Below, one piece after another: positions 30,654 through 39,829 of a stretch of 64,000 nt of DNA (positions within the stretch are counted from its first letter, which is position 1; each line of letters opens with the position of its first letter). This DNA is from Herbaspirillum sp. YR522 (lineage in GTDB: Bacteria; Pseudomonadota; Gammaproteobacteria; Burkholderiales; Burkholderiaceae_D). The translations under genes were made by a program, and so were the position numbers. The notes under the pieces were generated by a model. That model had not been told where the DNA came from. It searched no databases and was given only the letters and a program-made list of their open reading frames with translations. The DNA lies in the NCBI RefSeq assembly GCF_000282575.1, contig NZ_AKJA01000047.1, positions 1-64,000 on the forward strand. Direction: 5' to 3'.

Positions 30654-30936
30654 GGCCCCCTCGGCTTTGTTTGATCATGCGCCAGGCACCGCCCCCGCGG
30701 CCACGCCCGTACGCACTGCTTGCTTGCCCTGTGTGATGCCGCACGACAATACCAGCCAGACGTTGCCATATTGCATCTGCTGGTGCCTCGCCCGGTCATC
30801 TACGTTTTCCGACCTGTCCGGCTAACTTAGTCAATATTGTCAAAAAAGCCAATCAGGATTTTCCTGCTGATCATTTTCCTGCGCATGCAGTACATTAGAG
30901 CCGCCACGCCCATGTCGAACCCTCAGTGCTTCCCAA

Positions 30937-32172
30937 ATGAATCCACTCAAACGAATCAGCGTCAGCGAGTTGCGCATCGGCATGTATTTCTGCGGCTTCG
31001 ATGGGCCGTGGATCGACACCCCGTTCTGGCGCAATAAATTCCTGCTCAAGCGGGCTACGGAGGTGATCGAGGCCCAGGCGGCGGGTGTCGAATTCTGCTG
31101 GATCGACCCGGCCCTGGGGCAGGACGTGGGCACGACGCCGGCAGCGTCCGAGCCCGATGGACAAGACCCGGCTCCTGCGGCGGCCACACCCGAGGAGCAA
31201 TTCGAGACCGAACTGCGCGAAGCGATGCGCATCTTTGCCGAGGCCAAGAGCGCCACCCTGGTGATGTTCAAGCACGCGCGCCTGGGCCGAGCCCTTGATA
31301 TCGACCGCTGCCAGCACCTGGTGGAAGAGATCACGGCGTCGCTGGCGCGCGATTCGAATGCGTTTCTCGGCGTGGTCAGGCTCAAGCGCGCCGACGAATA
31401 CACCTACCTGCACTCGATCGCGGTATGCACGATGATGGTGGCACTGGGGCGCACCCTGGGCATGGACGACGTCGCCTGCAAGGAAGCCGGGCTGGCGGGC
31501 TACCTGCACGACGTGGGCAAGGCCTTCATTCCGCTGGATATCCTCAATAAGCCCGACAAGCTGACCGACCAGGAATACCGCATCATCCAGCGCCATCCCA
31601 GCCTGGGCTATGAATATCTGAGAAGTTCGTCCAGCGTGCCTGACTACGCCGCCGATGTCTGCCTGCACCATCACGAGAAGGTCGATGGCACCGGCTACCC
31701 CAACAAGCAGCGGGGCGCCCAGATCTCGGTCTACTCGCGCATGGCCGCGATCTGCGACGTATATGACGCGGTGACCTCCGAACGCCCTTACAAGGCCGGC
31801 TGGGACCCGGCCGAGTCGGTCGCCAAGATGGCTACCTGGAGCGGGCACTTCGATCGCTCGATCTACCTGGCCTTCGTCAAGACGCTCGGCATCTATCCGA
31901 TCGGCTCGATCGTCAAGCTGCACTCCGGACGCACCGCGCTGGTGATCCGCCAGAACCAGCAGAACCTGACCAAGCCGGTGGTCAAGGCCTTCACCACCAC
32001 GCAGTCGATGGATGTCGCCGAAAGCGAGATCATCGACCTGTCCGATGGCAGCCAACCCGATTTCATCGTCGAGCGCAGCGGCCAGGACTGGCTCAAACCC
32101 CAGGGGTTGATCGAGGAACACCTGAGCGGATTGGACGGTTCTGCCGACGGCGTGCCCAAGGCACAGGCCTGA
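30937..32172 (+). CDS. HD-GYP domain phosphodiesterase (DUF3391 plus HD-GYP)
   Basis: A 411-residue protein with an N-terminal DUF3391 domain (residues about 5-135; starts LKRISVSELRIGMYFCGFDG) and an HD-GYP domain (about 140-310). Metal and catalytic residues are present: HD at 191-192 (YLHDVGK), HHE at 244-247 and GYP at 253-255 (DGTGYP). Such proteins hydrolyse cyclic di-GMP. No receiver or membrane segment is seen. It is monocistronic and may control motility or biofilm; the adjacency to effector genes and chemoreceptors fits a host-interaction region but proves nothing. Confidence 0.9.
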   Translation: MNPLKRISVSELRIGMYFCGFDGPWIDTPFWRNKFLLKRATEVIEAQAAGVEFCWIDPALGQDVGTTPAASEPDGQDPAPAAATPEEQFETELREAMRIFAEAKSATLVMFKHARLGRALDIDRCQHLVEEITASLARDSNAFLGVVRLKRADEYTYLHSIAVCTMMVALGRTLGMDDVACKEAGLAGYLHDVGKAFIPLDILNKPDKLTDQEYRIIQRHPSLGYEYLRSSSSVPDYAADVCLHHHEKVDGTGYPNKQRGAQISVYSRMAAICDVYDAVTSERPYKAGWDPAESVAKMATWSGHFDRSIYLAFVKTLGIYPIGSIVKLHSGRTALVIRQNQQNLTKPVVKAFTTTQSMDVAESEIIDLSDGSQPDFIVERSGQDWLKPQGLIEEHLSGLDGSADGVPKAQA

Positions 32173-32336
32173 GGCATCAAGGGAGCGCCTTGGATACGCT
32201 GCCAAGGCAGCTACCCGGTGCGAACGGGAATGGATTTTTTTCGATCGGCCAAGACCGTTCGGACTGAGTAGGTCCGCAGGACGGTATCGAAGCCGCAGCG
32301 CCGTCACGCCCGGACGATATCGGGCCTGTAGCTCGA

Positions 32337-33932
32337 TCAGGTGCTTGGGCCAGCGCCAGCTGTGGAGGCATCACGCGAGAGGCGCTTCATGATCTCCAGC
32401 ACATGGGCTTCATCGTGCCCTGCACGCAGCAGCGTCACCTGTTCCAACGCGTCCTGCATGGACATGCGGTCGTCCTTGCGCATGTTGCGCTGTCCGTCCA
32501 TTCCCTGGTACATCAGTCGCGCGGCCAATTGCCACAGAGGGGTTTCGCGGGCATCGGCGGGATGACGGATGTTGGCTTCGACATCCTGCTCGTCGGCATC
32601 GATCAGGTTGGGCATCACATTGACTTTCGACTCACCGCTCTTGCGGAACATCGGTTCGCCGCCGCCGATCGCCTCGCTCAGGCTTGCCACCAGGCCGAAC
32701 ATGTCACTTCTGTGATCGACCACATCGCCTTGGTCCTCGTTGGCCTCGGGCGGCGCATAACGCCTCGTGGAACCCGTGACCACCTCGTTTTCCCGGGTCC
32801 ATAGTCCCAGGTCGTAGAAAATCGGCTCGCCACTCCTCTCGTCGACGATGAAGTTGGCTGGCTTCATGTCACTGATGCAGACCGAGGCACGGCGGCAATG
32901 GTCGATCACCGAAAGACCTCGGTGCAGAAGCAATGCCAGCACTTGCTCGGACTCGGATGCGGATATCTTCTGCTGCTGTCTGGCCTGTTTCAATGCCCCC
33001 AGGAAGCGGTCACCGACACCGCCTGGCACGGCCATGAAAAGTAGTCCGGAAACATTGTTGGTGCGGGCCTCGCCCAGCGCGACCATCAGGTTCGGATGCA
33101 ATCCGGCTTCAGCGATGATGGTTCTGTACCCCTCCAGTTCATGATGTGCAGTCTGCCAGCCATCGCCGTGGGGCACCTTCAACGCCAGCCCGGCATGCGC
33201 GGAAGCACCGTCCGTCACCTGGCGCAACGGCGTCGACAGGAACCGCACAGCGCCGTGCTCGCCAGCTTTTTCCCTGACCGCGCTGTCGGGTTGCACGCTG
33301 GCGAAGTCGCCGTTCTTGAGCAGCGTCAGCGGAGAACCCGCACCCCATTTCAGTCCATCCGGCCTGGGGTTCATGAACCACCCCTGCTGCGCCAACTCCT
33401 GGATGACGAGGTCGCCCACCCGCTCGGTCATCCTGCTCTCGTCGGCGTCAGCCTGGTCTTTTTCGTCGCCGGACAGCTTCTGGCTCGACAGCGCCTGATA
33501 CCCCGCTTGGTCCATGGCTTCCTGCCAATGATGCTGGAACGTCTCCTCGACCTGCGCGAAAGTCATCACCGATGGCCAGGACTGCAACAGCTGCTGGCGT
33601 GCCTGCCGATGTTGCTGCAGGTAGTCGACGGCCTTTTTCTCGATGTCGTCGAGCGCTTTGATGTATTGCTCCAGTGAAGTGGGTTCCAGTGGACCAAGGT
33701 CCGCCGAGCGCACTGATGTGGTGGGCGACGGATGGCTCGCGCTCCCTGCCTGTGGGCTGCCGCGCAGGGAGTCGCGTAGCTGCGTGGCCATGGCTCCGTG
33801 CCGATCAGGACTGGGTTCGCGCCTGCTCATCGGCGGCGGTTGCGGCGCCGGCTGCGGTGAGTTGACAGGTTGTTCGTTGGCAGCGCCGGTATAGAAGGCG
33901 CCGGCCTGGGCATTGATGGGTTCGGATTTCAT
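32337..33932 (-). CDS. Protein-kinase-like candidate type III effector
   Basis: A 531-residue protein. Residues 1-85 are low-complexity and rich in Ser, Pro, Gln and Ala with no signal peptide, as in type III secreted proteins. Residues about 240-480 show the eukaryotic-like protein kinase motifs: ATP lysine Lys252 (LALKVP), alpha-C Glu in HELEGY (265/267), catalytic loop SDMKPAN (Asp355, Lys357, Asn360), DLG in place of DFG (Asp374), APPE at 393-396, and Asp410 of helix F. All residues needed for catalysis are present. A perfect hrp box lies 55 bp upstream. I infer a HrpL-controlled effector kinase; the target is unknown. The start (MKSEPINAQ) follows AAGAGA. Confidence 0.78.
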   Translation of the reverse strand: MKSEPINAQAGAFYTGAANEQPVNSPQPAPQPPPMSRREPSPDRHGAMATQLRDSLRGSPQAGSASHPSPTTSVRSADLGPLEPTSLEQYIKALDDIEKKAVDYLQQHRQARQQLLQSWPSVMTFAQVEETFQHHWQEAMDQAGYQALSSQKLSGDEKDQADADESRMTERVGDLVIQELAQQGWFMNPRPDGLKWGAGSPLTLLKNGDFASVQPDSAVREKAGEHGAVRFLSTPLRQVTDGASAHAGLALKVPHGDGWQTAHHELEGYRTIIAEAGLHPNLMVALGEARTNNVSGLLFMAVPGGVGDRFLGALKQARQQQKISASESEQVLALLLHRGLSVIDHCRRASVCISDMKPANFIVDERSGEPIFYDLGLWTRENEVVTGSTRRYAPPEANEDQGDVVDHRSDMFGLVASLSEAIGGGEPMFRKSGESKVNVMPNLIDADEQDVEANIRHPADARETPLWQLAARLMYQGMDGQRNMRKDDRMSMQDALEQVTLLRAGHDEAHVLEIMKRLSRDASTAGAGPST

Positions 33933-33986
33933 GATTTCTCTTGGCTGTCGGCAACGGGCGCGCAACAGGCAGCGCCGGGATAGGGA

Positions 33987-34014
33987 TGAGTGGCTGGTGC
34001 CGCGGCCGGGTTCC
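33987..34014 (-). promoter_or_regulatory. Perfect hrp box (HrpL-type sigma promoter)
   Basis: On the minus strand GGAACC (34014-34009) is followed by 15 bases and then CCACTCA (33993-33987), an exact match to the GGAACC-N15/16-CCACNNA consensus of HrpL-dependent promoters. It ends 54 bp before the kinase-like gene start. Confidence 0.85.
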
Positions 34015-34076
34015 GGCGCGACATGCCCCGGTTCGGTGCGGCACGCACCATCCTTGCAGACAACTGCGGTACGCAT

Positions 34077-34104
34077 GCAACTATCTGGTGCGTATTTCCA
34101 CAGA
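34077..34104 (+). promoter_or_regulatory. Near-consensus hrp box for the large effector candidate
   Basis: On the plus strand GCAACT (34077-34082), 15 bases, then CCACAGA (34098-34104). The -10 part is exact, the spacer is right, and the -35 part differs from GGAACC/T at one core base. It lies 106 bp before the 1264-codon gene. Confidence 0.55.
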
Positions 34105-34210
34105 TGCAGGCCGATGCACCGAAGCGCGCATAGTCCGGCTATCCCCGCCGGCACCACGCAAGCACTTCGGCAGCCATCTCTTATGCCACTACTCACAGAG
34201 AGACGCAGAC

Positions 34211-37200
34211 ATGCCTACCAATCCATTAGCTGCCGGATCAACTCATGCCCATAGCACCGGCTGGGGCGTCACCGACGACCGATCCGGCGTACGCCACGAG
34301 AAAAGCCGTGCCGAACAGACCAGCAGCATGGTCAACCAGCCCTACACGCCGGTGCAACGCATGAAGCCGCGCACCGCAGAGCAAACCACCGCGCATCTTC
34401 TCATCAAACCCGACGCCGTCACCCAGAACCTGAAATCGATGCGCGAAAAGATCAAGGAGATGAAAAATCCATCCGGTCCGAAGAAGCACAGCCTGCAAAG
34501 CAATGTCCAGCGCGCCCTCGCCACGGTGCTCGCCGTGCCAGATGCTGGCGACGTGACCGGCAACATGCAAAAGGCGCTGGCGACCAAAATGGCGCCCAAG
34601 AAACTGGTGAAGAAGAGCCTGCAGGTTCCGGATCCGACCCCGGCCTACTCGGCCACGCCACAAAATGAAGCACTGCTCAGCTTGCATCGCAACCTCAAGG
34701 ATGTGCGCCACATGACCAAGGGCGTGGCAGATATGATCGCCCTGTTCAAGCAAGCGCAGGACGACGGCAACGCAATGCGCCGTAATGCCAAGCTGCCGGC
34801 GGACCAGCGCAAATATCGTGACGCGTTGCTCGCCGCACACGGCCAGGATCCGGACGGGCCGCGCCAGATGTTGCAAGAAGCGTCCAGGAAATGCGACGAA
34901 ATTGCTGCTGAAATCAAGAAAACCGAGCGACAGATCGAGGTATTGGTTATCGAGAGTGAAGAAGACGGGGCGCCGCCCGCCACCTCGCCTGCTGGCGCAA
35001 AGCTGGCCGCCAAGATCAGCGCTCACCGGGCGTTGCTGGATGGACTGAAAAACTCGCTCCAGGAACCGAAGATGCAGCGCGAGGTCTCCATCGGCGTGGT
35101 AGCGACGCTCACCCGCAATCCTCCCACCATCGAACTCGAAAAGCTCCAGGAAGAACTGGTCGGATTCGAGGGACAGTGCAAGGACAAGATCGCAAATGCC
35201 GAACAGGCGCTGCAACAGGCACACAAGGCCGAAATCGACAAGTTGTTCGAGCAGTTGCCGTTGCTGGACCACTTCGCCGACAAGGACGCGGTGCGCGCGT
35301 TCATCCGCGAGGGCCTGGGCGAGGTCAAGCTCGACGGCACCTATGACGTGACCGGCAAGGAGACACCGCCACCGATGGTGATGCAGGTATTCATGCGCGC
35401 ATTGGCAGGAATTACCGACCGTATCCCTGGGCGCCCCCTCGACAGCAACCGGTTGGACCGGGCCATGTTGGAGGCCGTCCACAACGAAATCAAATCGTTG
35501 ACCGGAGGCGTCGCCATGTACGAACAGATCATCGGTGAGAAGATCGCGGCAGGTACGCCGCGCATCGCTCATCGTGTCGATGCCCTGGCACAATCCAATC
35601 TCGAGCGTCTCAAGGCAGCCAATGTTTCTGCGGAGCCGCAAGCGCGCCAGAAAGTGCTGAGCAAGGCCAGTGAGGCGGCGCGCAAGCTATCTGGTGGCAA
35701 GGGCAAGGTGACATTGGACCAGCTGGGCGAAAACGAGCGTGCCAGCTTCCGGGCCGTGCGCAACGACTTCTTCACCAGCAAGGACACACACACCGGCATC
35801 GATCGCAACATGCAGGCATGCAACGACTATCTGGTCAAACTGCAGACTGAAATGATCGACAATACCAAGACCAAGGGCAAGGGCGTCGCACGAGCACTGA
35901 AGGACGCCATCACCGTGCTGAGCGACAAGACGCCATTGGGCGAGAAAGCGCTCGACCTCGCATCGCTCACCTCTACGCTCGGCTATGACGACGAATCGCG
36001 CCCGCAAGCGCGACTCGATCTCAGCCTCAAAGCAGCCACCGACCACATCAGGAGCCTGGTGTCGGACGAGGCACTCGACGAAGTGGCGGAAAACGAAACC
36101 TCCGACAAGGCGTTAGCCAGCCTGGGCAAATCGGTGGCCAGCATCGCTGCGGCTAGTCTGCCAGCCGATCAGTTATTGCGCCTGGCAGGCATCGTGACGG
36201 CCGAAAAGATCGCCAAGAGGTCGGTCGAAAAACTGCGCCCCGGGCACGTCACACTGGAAGCCAAGGACACCAATGCCTTCAAGACCGAGCTGGATAAACT
36301 GCGCAGGTTGCACAAGCCTGGCGAAGGCACGATCGATGATGCTGCCGTCGACGCGTTCATTCGCGACCATGGTAGCCGAGTCGCCAATCCCTATGCACTA
36401 GTCGACCTGGTCGACGCCTTGCAGCCGCATATTCCCGCGACCAAACAGGATGGTGAAGACAACAAAGTGCGCCAGCAGCTGTTGACCGAAATCAATGTCA
36501 TCCGCCACCTGGTCTCCGCCGAAGCGATCACCAGCATCAAGTCGCCCAAGGATCTATACCTGTTCCTCGACATCATGCTGCACCAGCTCGAACTGCGCGG
36601 CAAGCTCAAGATGAGCGGCGGAGGCAACGTCGGCGTCAGCAGCAAGTCGCTGACCTGGCCGCTGGACCTCGACCAGGGCACGCTGTCGTTGGTGCTGCCG
36701 ATTCGTCCGGTGAGCGGAGGTAACAAGATACGATGCGCCGTATTCGAATTCGGCTTCAGCACCTACGCCATGGAAATGCTGGTCGGCAGCGAAAACCGCC
36801 GTATCTACAATGCGGGGGCAGGCGCCGGGGTGCGGGTCGGCTTCCCTCCCTTTTTGAGCTCTGGCGGCGGCGTCGACCGCAATATCACCTACGAACGCTC
36901 CGACACCAAGGGCCTTTGGATGCGGGTTCCACGCGGCAAGGAAGACAATACTGCACGCTCGGAAATGCGCAAGGCCTTGCAAACACTGCTGGGCGTCGAT
37001 GAACACGGCGACCCGGTCGATGGCGCAAACCATCTACTTGGCCATCTCAGCGACGAGGACGGAACAGTGCTCATGCCGAAGTTGATGGGAAAGTTGCTGG
37101 CCGAGAACGAGAACCTGTCGCTCAGCGCCATCGGCACCATGCGCGAAGAAAGCACGCGCCACGAAAGCACCCCGAATGCGTCGTTGCTGACTATCGCCGG

Positions 37201-38005
37201 CGGCAGCGGCGACGATGCCTCGCGCATACAGGTGGGCGCCGCCGGCGTACGCTCCGACCGCCGTACCAAGAGCTTCCGGCAGGAGGACAAGACCGGGTTC
37301 CTGAAAGTGACCCGTGCCAACAACTTCAGCGGTGGCAGCGTATGGGAACAGGAAAGCATCTTCGCCATAAATGGTCTCTATGATGTATCGCAGGAATCCA
37401 ATGTCAGTGAAAACATGGGTGCGTTGAACCGGCAGAAACAACACCAAGAGAAAGGCGTCGATGTCAAGATGCGTCACATCGAAGTGGACGGCGAAACACA
37501 TGCCGTCAACACGCGCATCGATATCGAGGACACGAACTTCGATAATCATGCCAAGCGCGTCGAAGGACTCAAGCACGATATCGTTGGACTGGGCGTTGAA
37601 CAGCTCTTCGCTGGCGACAAGAATGCACCCGGGGCCTATGAACAGCATTACGTAGCAGCAGACATGCTTAATCAGCGCCTGGAACAATCGGGAGATAAAT
37701 CCGCATCCAATTCGCGCCATGTCCATGCGATCAGCTTTCGCATGGAAGACTCGGCAGCACGTCGCAAGGATGCCTTCAATGCCATGACCGAGCTGGAACG
37801 ACGTTACGGTTTCAACTCCCAGGCCGAGTACTACAAGCGCCAGGGCAACGATGTCCTCCAGCATCCGCAAGCGACCAAGCCATGGAAGGTCACCACCAGC
37901 GAGCGCACCTCCGAAAACCGCCAGTTGGGCTGGTCCACCGGCGTGACCGTCGCCGGTCTGTGGAAAACCGAAGGGCAACGCGGCACCAGCAGTTTTCCGA
38001 AGTAA
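34211..38005 (+). CDS. Large candidate type III effector, unknown function
   Basis: A 1264-residue protein that I do not recognise. The first ~60 residues are polar and Ser/Thr/Pro/His-rich (MPTNPLAAGSTHAHSTGWG) without a signal peptide or membrane segment. Residues about 180-330 are charged and helical, with likely coiled coil; 330-800 look helical. From about 850 the composition changes to Gly/Ser-rich, beta-like sequence (MSGGGNVGVSSKSLTW, GAGAGVRVGFPPFLSSGGG), and a Gly-rich HATPN-to-VGAAG stretch and polar tail follow. The helical-then-beta layout is reminiscent of large pore-like plant effectors, but no AvrE-type motif was seen. It is divergent from the kinase-like gene, has a near-consensus hrp box, and ends at its own terminator. 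Third codon positions look less GC-biased than in neighbours. Confidence 0.75.
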   Translation: MPTNPLAAGSTHAHSTGWGVTDDRSGVRHEKSRAEQTSSMVNQPYTPVQRMKPRTAEQTTAHLLIKPDAVTQNLKSMREKIKEMKNPSGPKKHSLQSNVQRALATVLAVPDAGDVTGNMQKALATKMAPKKLVKKSLQVPDPTPAYSATPQNEALLSLHRNLKDVRHMTKGVADMIALFKQAQDDGNAMRRNAKLPADQRKYRDALLAAHGQDPDGPRQMLQEASRKCDEIAAEIKKTERQIEVLVIESEEDGAPPATSPAGAKLAAKISAHRALLDGLKNSLQEPKMQREVSIGVVATLTRNPPTIELEKLQEELVGFEGQCKDKIANAEQALQQAHKAEIDKLFEQLPLLDHFADKDAVRAFIREGLGEVKLDGTYDVTGKETPPPMVMQVFMRALAGITDRIPGRPLDSNRLDRAMLEAVHNEIKSLTGGVAMYEQIIGEKIAAGTPRIAHRVDALAQSNLERLKAANVSAEPQARQKVLSKASEAARKLSGGKGKVTLDQLGENERASFRAVRNDFFTSKDTHTGIDRNMQACNDYLVKLQTEMIDNTKTKGKGVARALKDAITVLSDKTPLGEKALDLASLTSTLGYDDESRPQARLDLSLKAATDHIRSLVSDEALDEVAENETSDKALASLGKSVASIAAASLPADQLLRLAGIVTAEKIAKRSVEKLRPGHVTLEAKDTNAFKTELDKLRRLHKPGEGTIDDAAVDAFIRDHGSRVANPYALVDLVDALQPHIPATKQDGEDNKVRQQLLTEINVIRHLVSAEAITSIKSPKDLYLFLDIMLHQLELRGKLKMSGGGNVGVSSKSLTWPLDLDQGTLSLVLPIRPVSGGNKIRCAVFEFGFSTYAMEMLVGSENRRIYNAGAGAGVRVGFPPFLSSGGGVDRNITYERSDTKGLWMRVPRGKEDNTARSEMRKALQTLLGVDEHGDPVDGANHLLGHLSDEDGTVLMPKLMGKLLAENENLSLSAIGTMREESTRHESTPNASLLTIAGGSGDDASRIQVGAAGVRSDRRTKSFRQEDKTGFLKVTRANNFSGGSVWEQESIFAINGLYDVSQESNVSENMGALNRQKQHQEKGVDVKMRHIEVDGETHAVNTRIDIEDTNFDNHAKRVEGLKHDIVGLGVEQLFAGDKNAPGAYEQHYVAADMLNQRLEQSGDKSASNSRHVHAISFRMEDSAARRKDAFNAMTELERRYGFNSQAEYYKRQGNDVLQHPQATKPWKVTTSERTSENRQLGWSTGVTVAGLWKTEGQRGTSSFPK

Positions 38006-38038
38006 AGTCCCGCCCGCACCAGCCTCACCCAACACCGA

Positions 38039-38064
38039 CCCGGCTTGCATAGCCGGGTTTTTTT
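38039..38064 (+). terminator. Terminator of the large effector candidate
   Basis: A 7-bp stem CCCGGCT/AGCCGGG with loop TGCAT followed by TTTTTTT, 33 bp after the stop. Confidence 0.92.
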
Positions 38065-38236
38065 CGTCTGGCCCATCGCGCGGCGGCGTCGGGCGAACCC
38101 ATGTTTGACGCGCCGCCGCATTCACGTTACGCCTGGAGATAAGCGCCAGGCGATGCAGGCATCAAGATTCCTGATTGGATGGCAAGCCGATTCACTTCTA
38201 TAGTGCCCGCTCCAAAACACAAAGGAGGAGACCGGC

Positions 38237-39829
38237 ATGACAGTCGCACAAGCACCTATCCGGACCATTTCCAGCAATGCCCCGTTTCCCCTGAGCACCG
38301 CGAGCTCGCCGGACGCGCGGGGACGGACCGGCGCCCTTGTCGCGTCCGAGCGTGTGCGGCGCGAGCGCCATACCAAGATCGTCGCCACCATCGGCCCCGC
38401 CAGCAGCCAGCCGGACCAGATCCGCGCGCTATTGCTGGCCGGCGCGGACGTTTTCCGCCTTAATTTCAGCCATGGGTCGCATAAGGACCACCAGAGCCGC
38501 TACCAGGCCATCCGCGCCCTGGAAGCCGAGATGCAACATCCCATCGGCATCTTGCTGGACTTGCAAGGCCCCAAATTGCGGGTGGGAAATTTTGCCACGG
38601 GCTATGCCGATATTGTCGCGGGCCAATCCTTCAGTTTCGACCTCGATGCCACGCCGGGCGACAGCCTGCGCGCGCCATTGCTGCATCCTGAAATCTACGC
38701 CGCCGTCAGTCCGGGCGACCTGCTGCTGGTAGACGATGGCAAGCTGCGCTTCACGGTCGTGTCATGCACTGCGCACCAATGCCATACCATCGCTTTGAAC
38801 GCCGGTGTCATCTCCAACCGCAAGGGCGTCAATGTACCCAGCGCAATCCTTCCCTTGTCGGCCCTGACCGACAAGGATCGTATCGACCTGGCGTTCGGTC
38901 TGGAACTGGGCGTGGACTGGATCGCCCTGTCATTTGTGCAAAGCGCTGCCGATATCGAGGAGCTACGTGGGCTCGTCGGTGGGCGCGCAAGCCTGATGGC
39001 AAAGCTCGAAAAACCATCGGCCATCGAGCAGCTTGACCAGATCATCGCTGTCGCCGACGGTGTCATGGTCGCCCGCGGTGACCTGGGCGTCGAGATGCCG
39101 CCCGAGGACGTGCCAGGCCTGCAGAAAGGCATCGTGCATGCCTGTCGCCAGGCCGGCAAGCCGGTCATCGTGGCCACGCAGATGCTGGAGTCGATGATCT
39201 CGTCGCCCACCCCGACCCGCGCCGAGGCCAGCGACGTGGCAACCGCCGTCTATGACGGCGCCGATGCGGTGATGCTCTCGGCCGAATCGGCCTCGGGTGC
39301 CTATCCGGTAGAAGCGGTGCGAATGATGAGCCGCATCATCGCCGCCGGTGAACGTGACCTGCAACGCCAGCCTGAGCGCGGGCAGTCGGTATTCCACCGC
39401 AGCGGCAACGCCACCGATGCAGTGTGCGCAGGGCTGCGGGCGATGGCCCAGGTGCTGCCGCCGACAGCCATCGTGGCCTACACTACGAGCGGCTCGACCA
39501 GCTTGCGCATGGCCCATGAACGATCCTGGACACCGGTGCTGAGCCTGACGCCGGACGTCCAGGTGGCACGAATGCTGGCGCTGGTTTGGGGAGTGCATTC
39601 ACTGCAGATGGAGCAACCGCGCAATGTCGACGACATGATCCTGCGCTCGGCGGTGATCGCCCATGAGCAGGGATTCAACGCCCAGGGGCGGCCGATCGTG
39701 ATCGTGGCCGGGACACCCGTGGGCGTGTCCGGAACCACCAACCTGCTGCGTCTGGTCTGGCCCGAGGAAGTGCTGGCCGCAACCCCCACCCGGAACCGCC
39801 GCACCGCAGTACGCAAGGAGCCGGCGTGA
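38237..39829 (+). CDS. pyk: Pyruvate kinase
   Basis: A 530-residue pyruvate kinase, which makes pyruvate and ATP from phosphoenolpyruvate. Recognisable parts are [14 protein letters not shown] (start of the barrel, about residue 44), [19 protein letters not shown], the catalytic lysine region [15 protein letters not shown], and [22 protein letters not shown]. An N-terminal extension of about 43 residues before the barrel is longer than usual, but the ATG is behind an excellent AAAGGAGGAG site. It would finish glycolysis and the sugar-acid pathways of this window. Its stop overlaps the chemoreceptor start. Confidence 0.95.
   Translation: MTVAQAPIRTISSNAPFPLSTASSPDARGRTGALVASERVRRERHTKIVATIGPASSQPDQIRALLLAGADVFRLNFSHGSHKDHQSRYQAIRALEAEMQHPIGILLDLQGPKLRVGNFATGYADIVAGQSFSFDLDATPGDSLRAPLLHPEIYAAVSPGDLLLVDDGKLRFTVVSCTAHQCHTIALNAGVISNRKGVNVPSAILPLSALTDKDRIDLAFGLELGVDWIALSFVQSAADIEELRGLVGGRASLMAKLEKPSAIEQLDQIIAVADGVMVARGDLGVEMPPEDVPGLQKGIVHACRQAGKPVIVATQMLESMISSPTPTRAEASDVATAVYDGADAVMLSAESASGAYPVEAVRMMSRIIAAGERDLQRQPERGQSVFHRSGNATDAVCAGLRAMAQVLPPTAIVAYTTSGSTSLRMAHERSWTPVLSLTPDVQVARMLALVWGVHSLQMEQPRNVDDMILRSAVIAHEQGFNAQGRPIVIVAGTPVGVSGTTNLLRLVWPEEVLAATPTRNRRTAVRKEPA

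Noticed and set aside
32180-32336. Possible terminator after the HD-GYP gene (GCTGCC-AA-GGCAGC, later T run)
   Set aside because: The loop is only two bases and the T run is about 25 bases away, so it is not a convincing terminator.
36926-36935. GGTTCC inside the large effector gene
   Set aside because: It is within coding sequence and lacks the second half of a hrp box on the minus strand.
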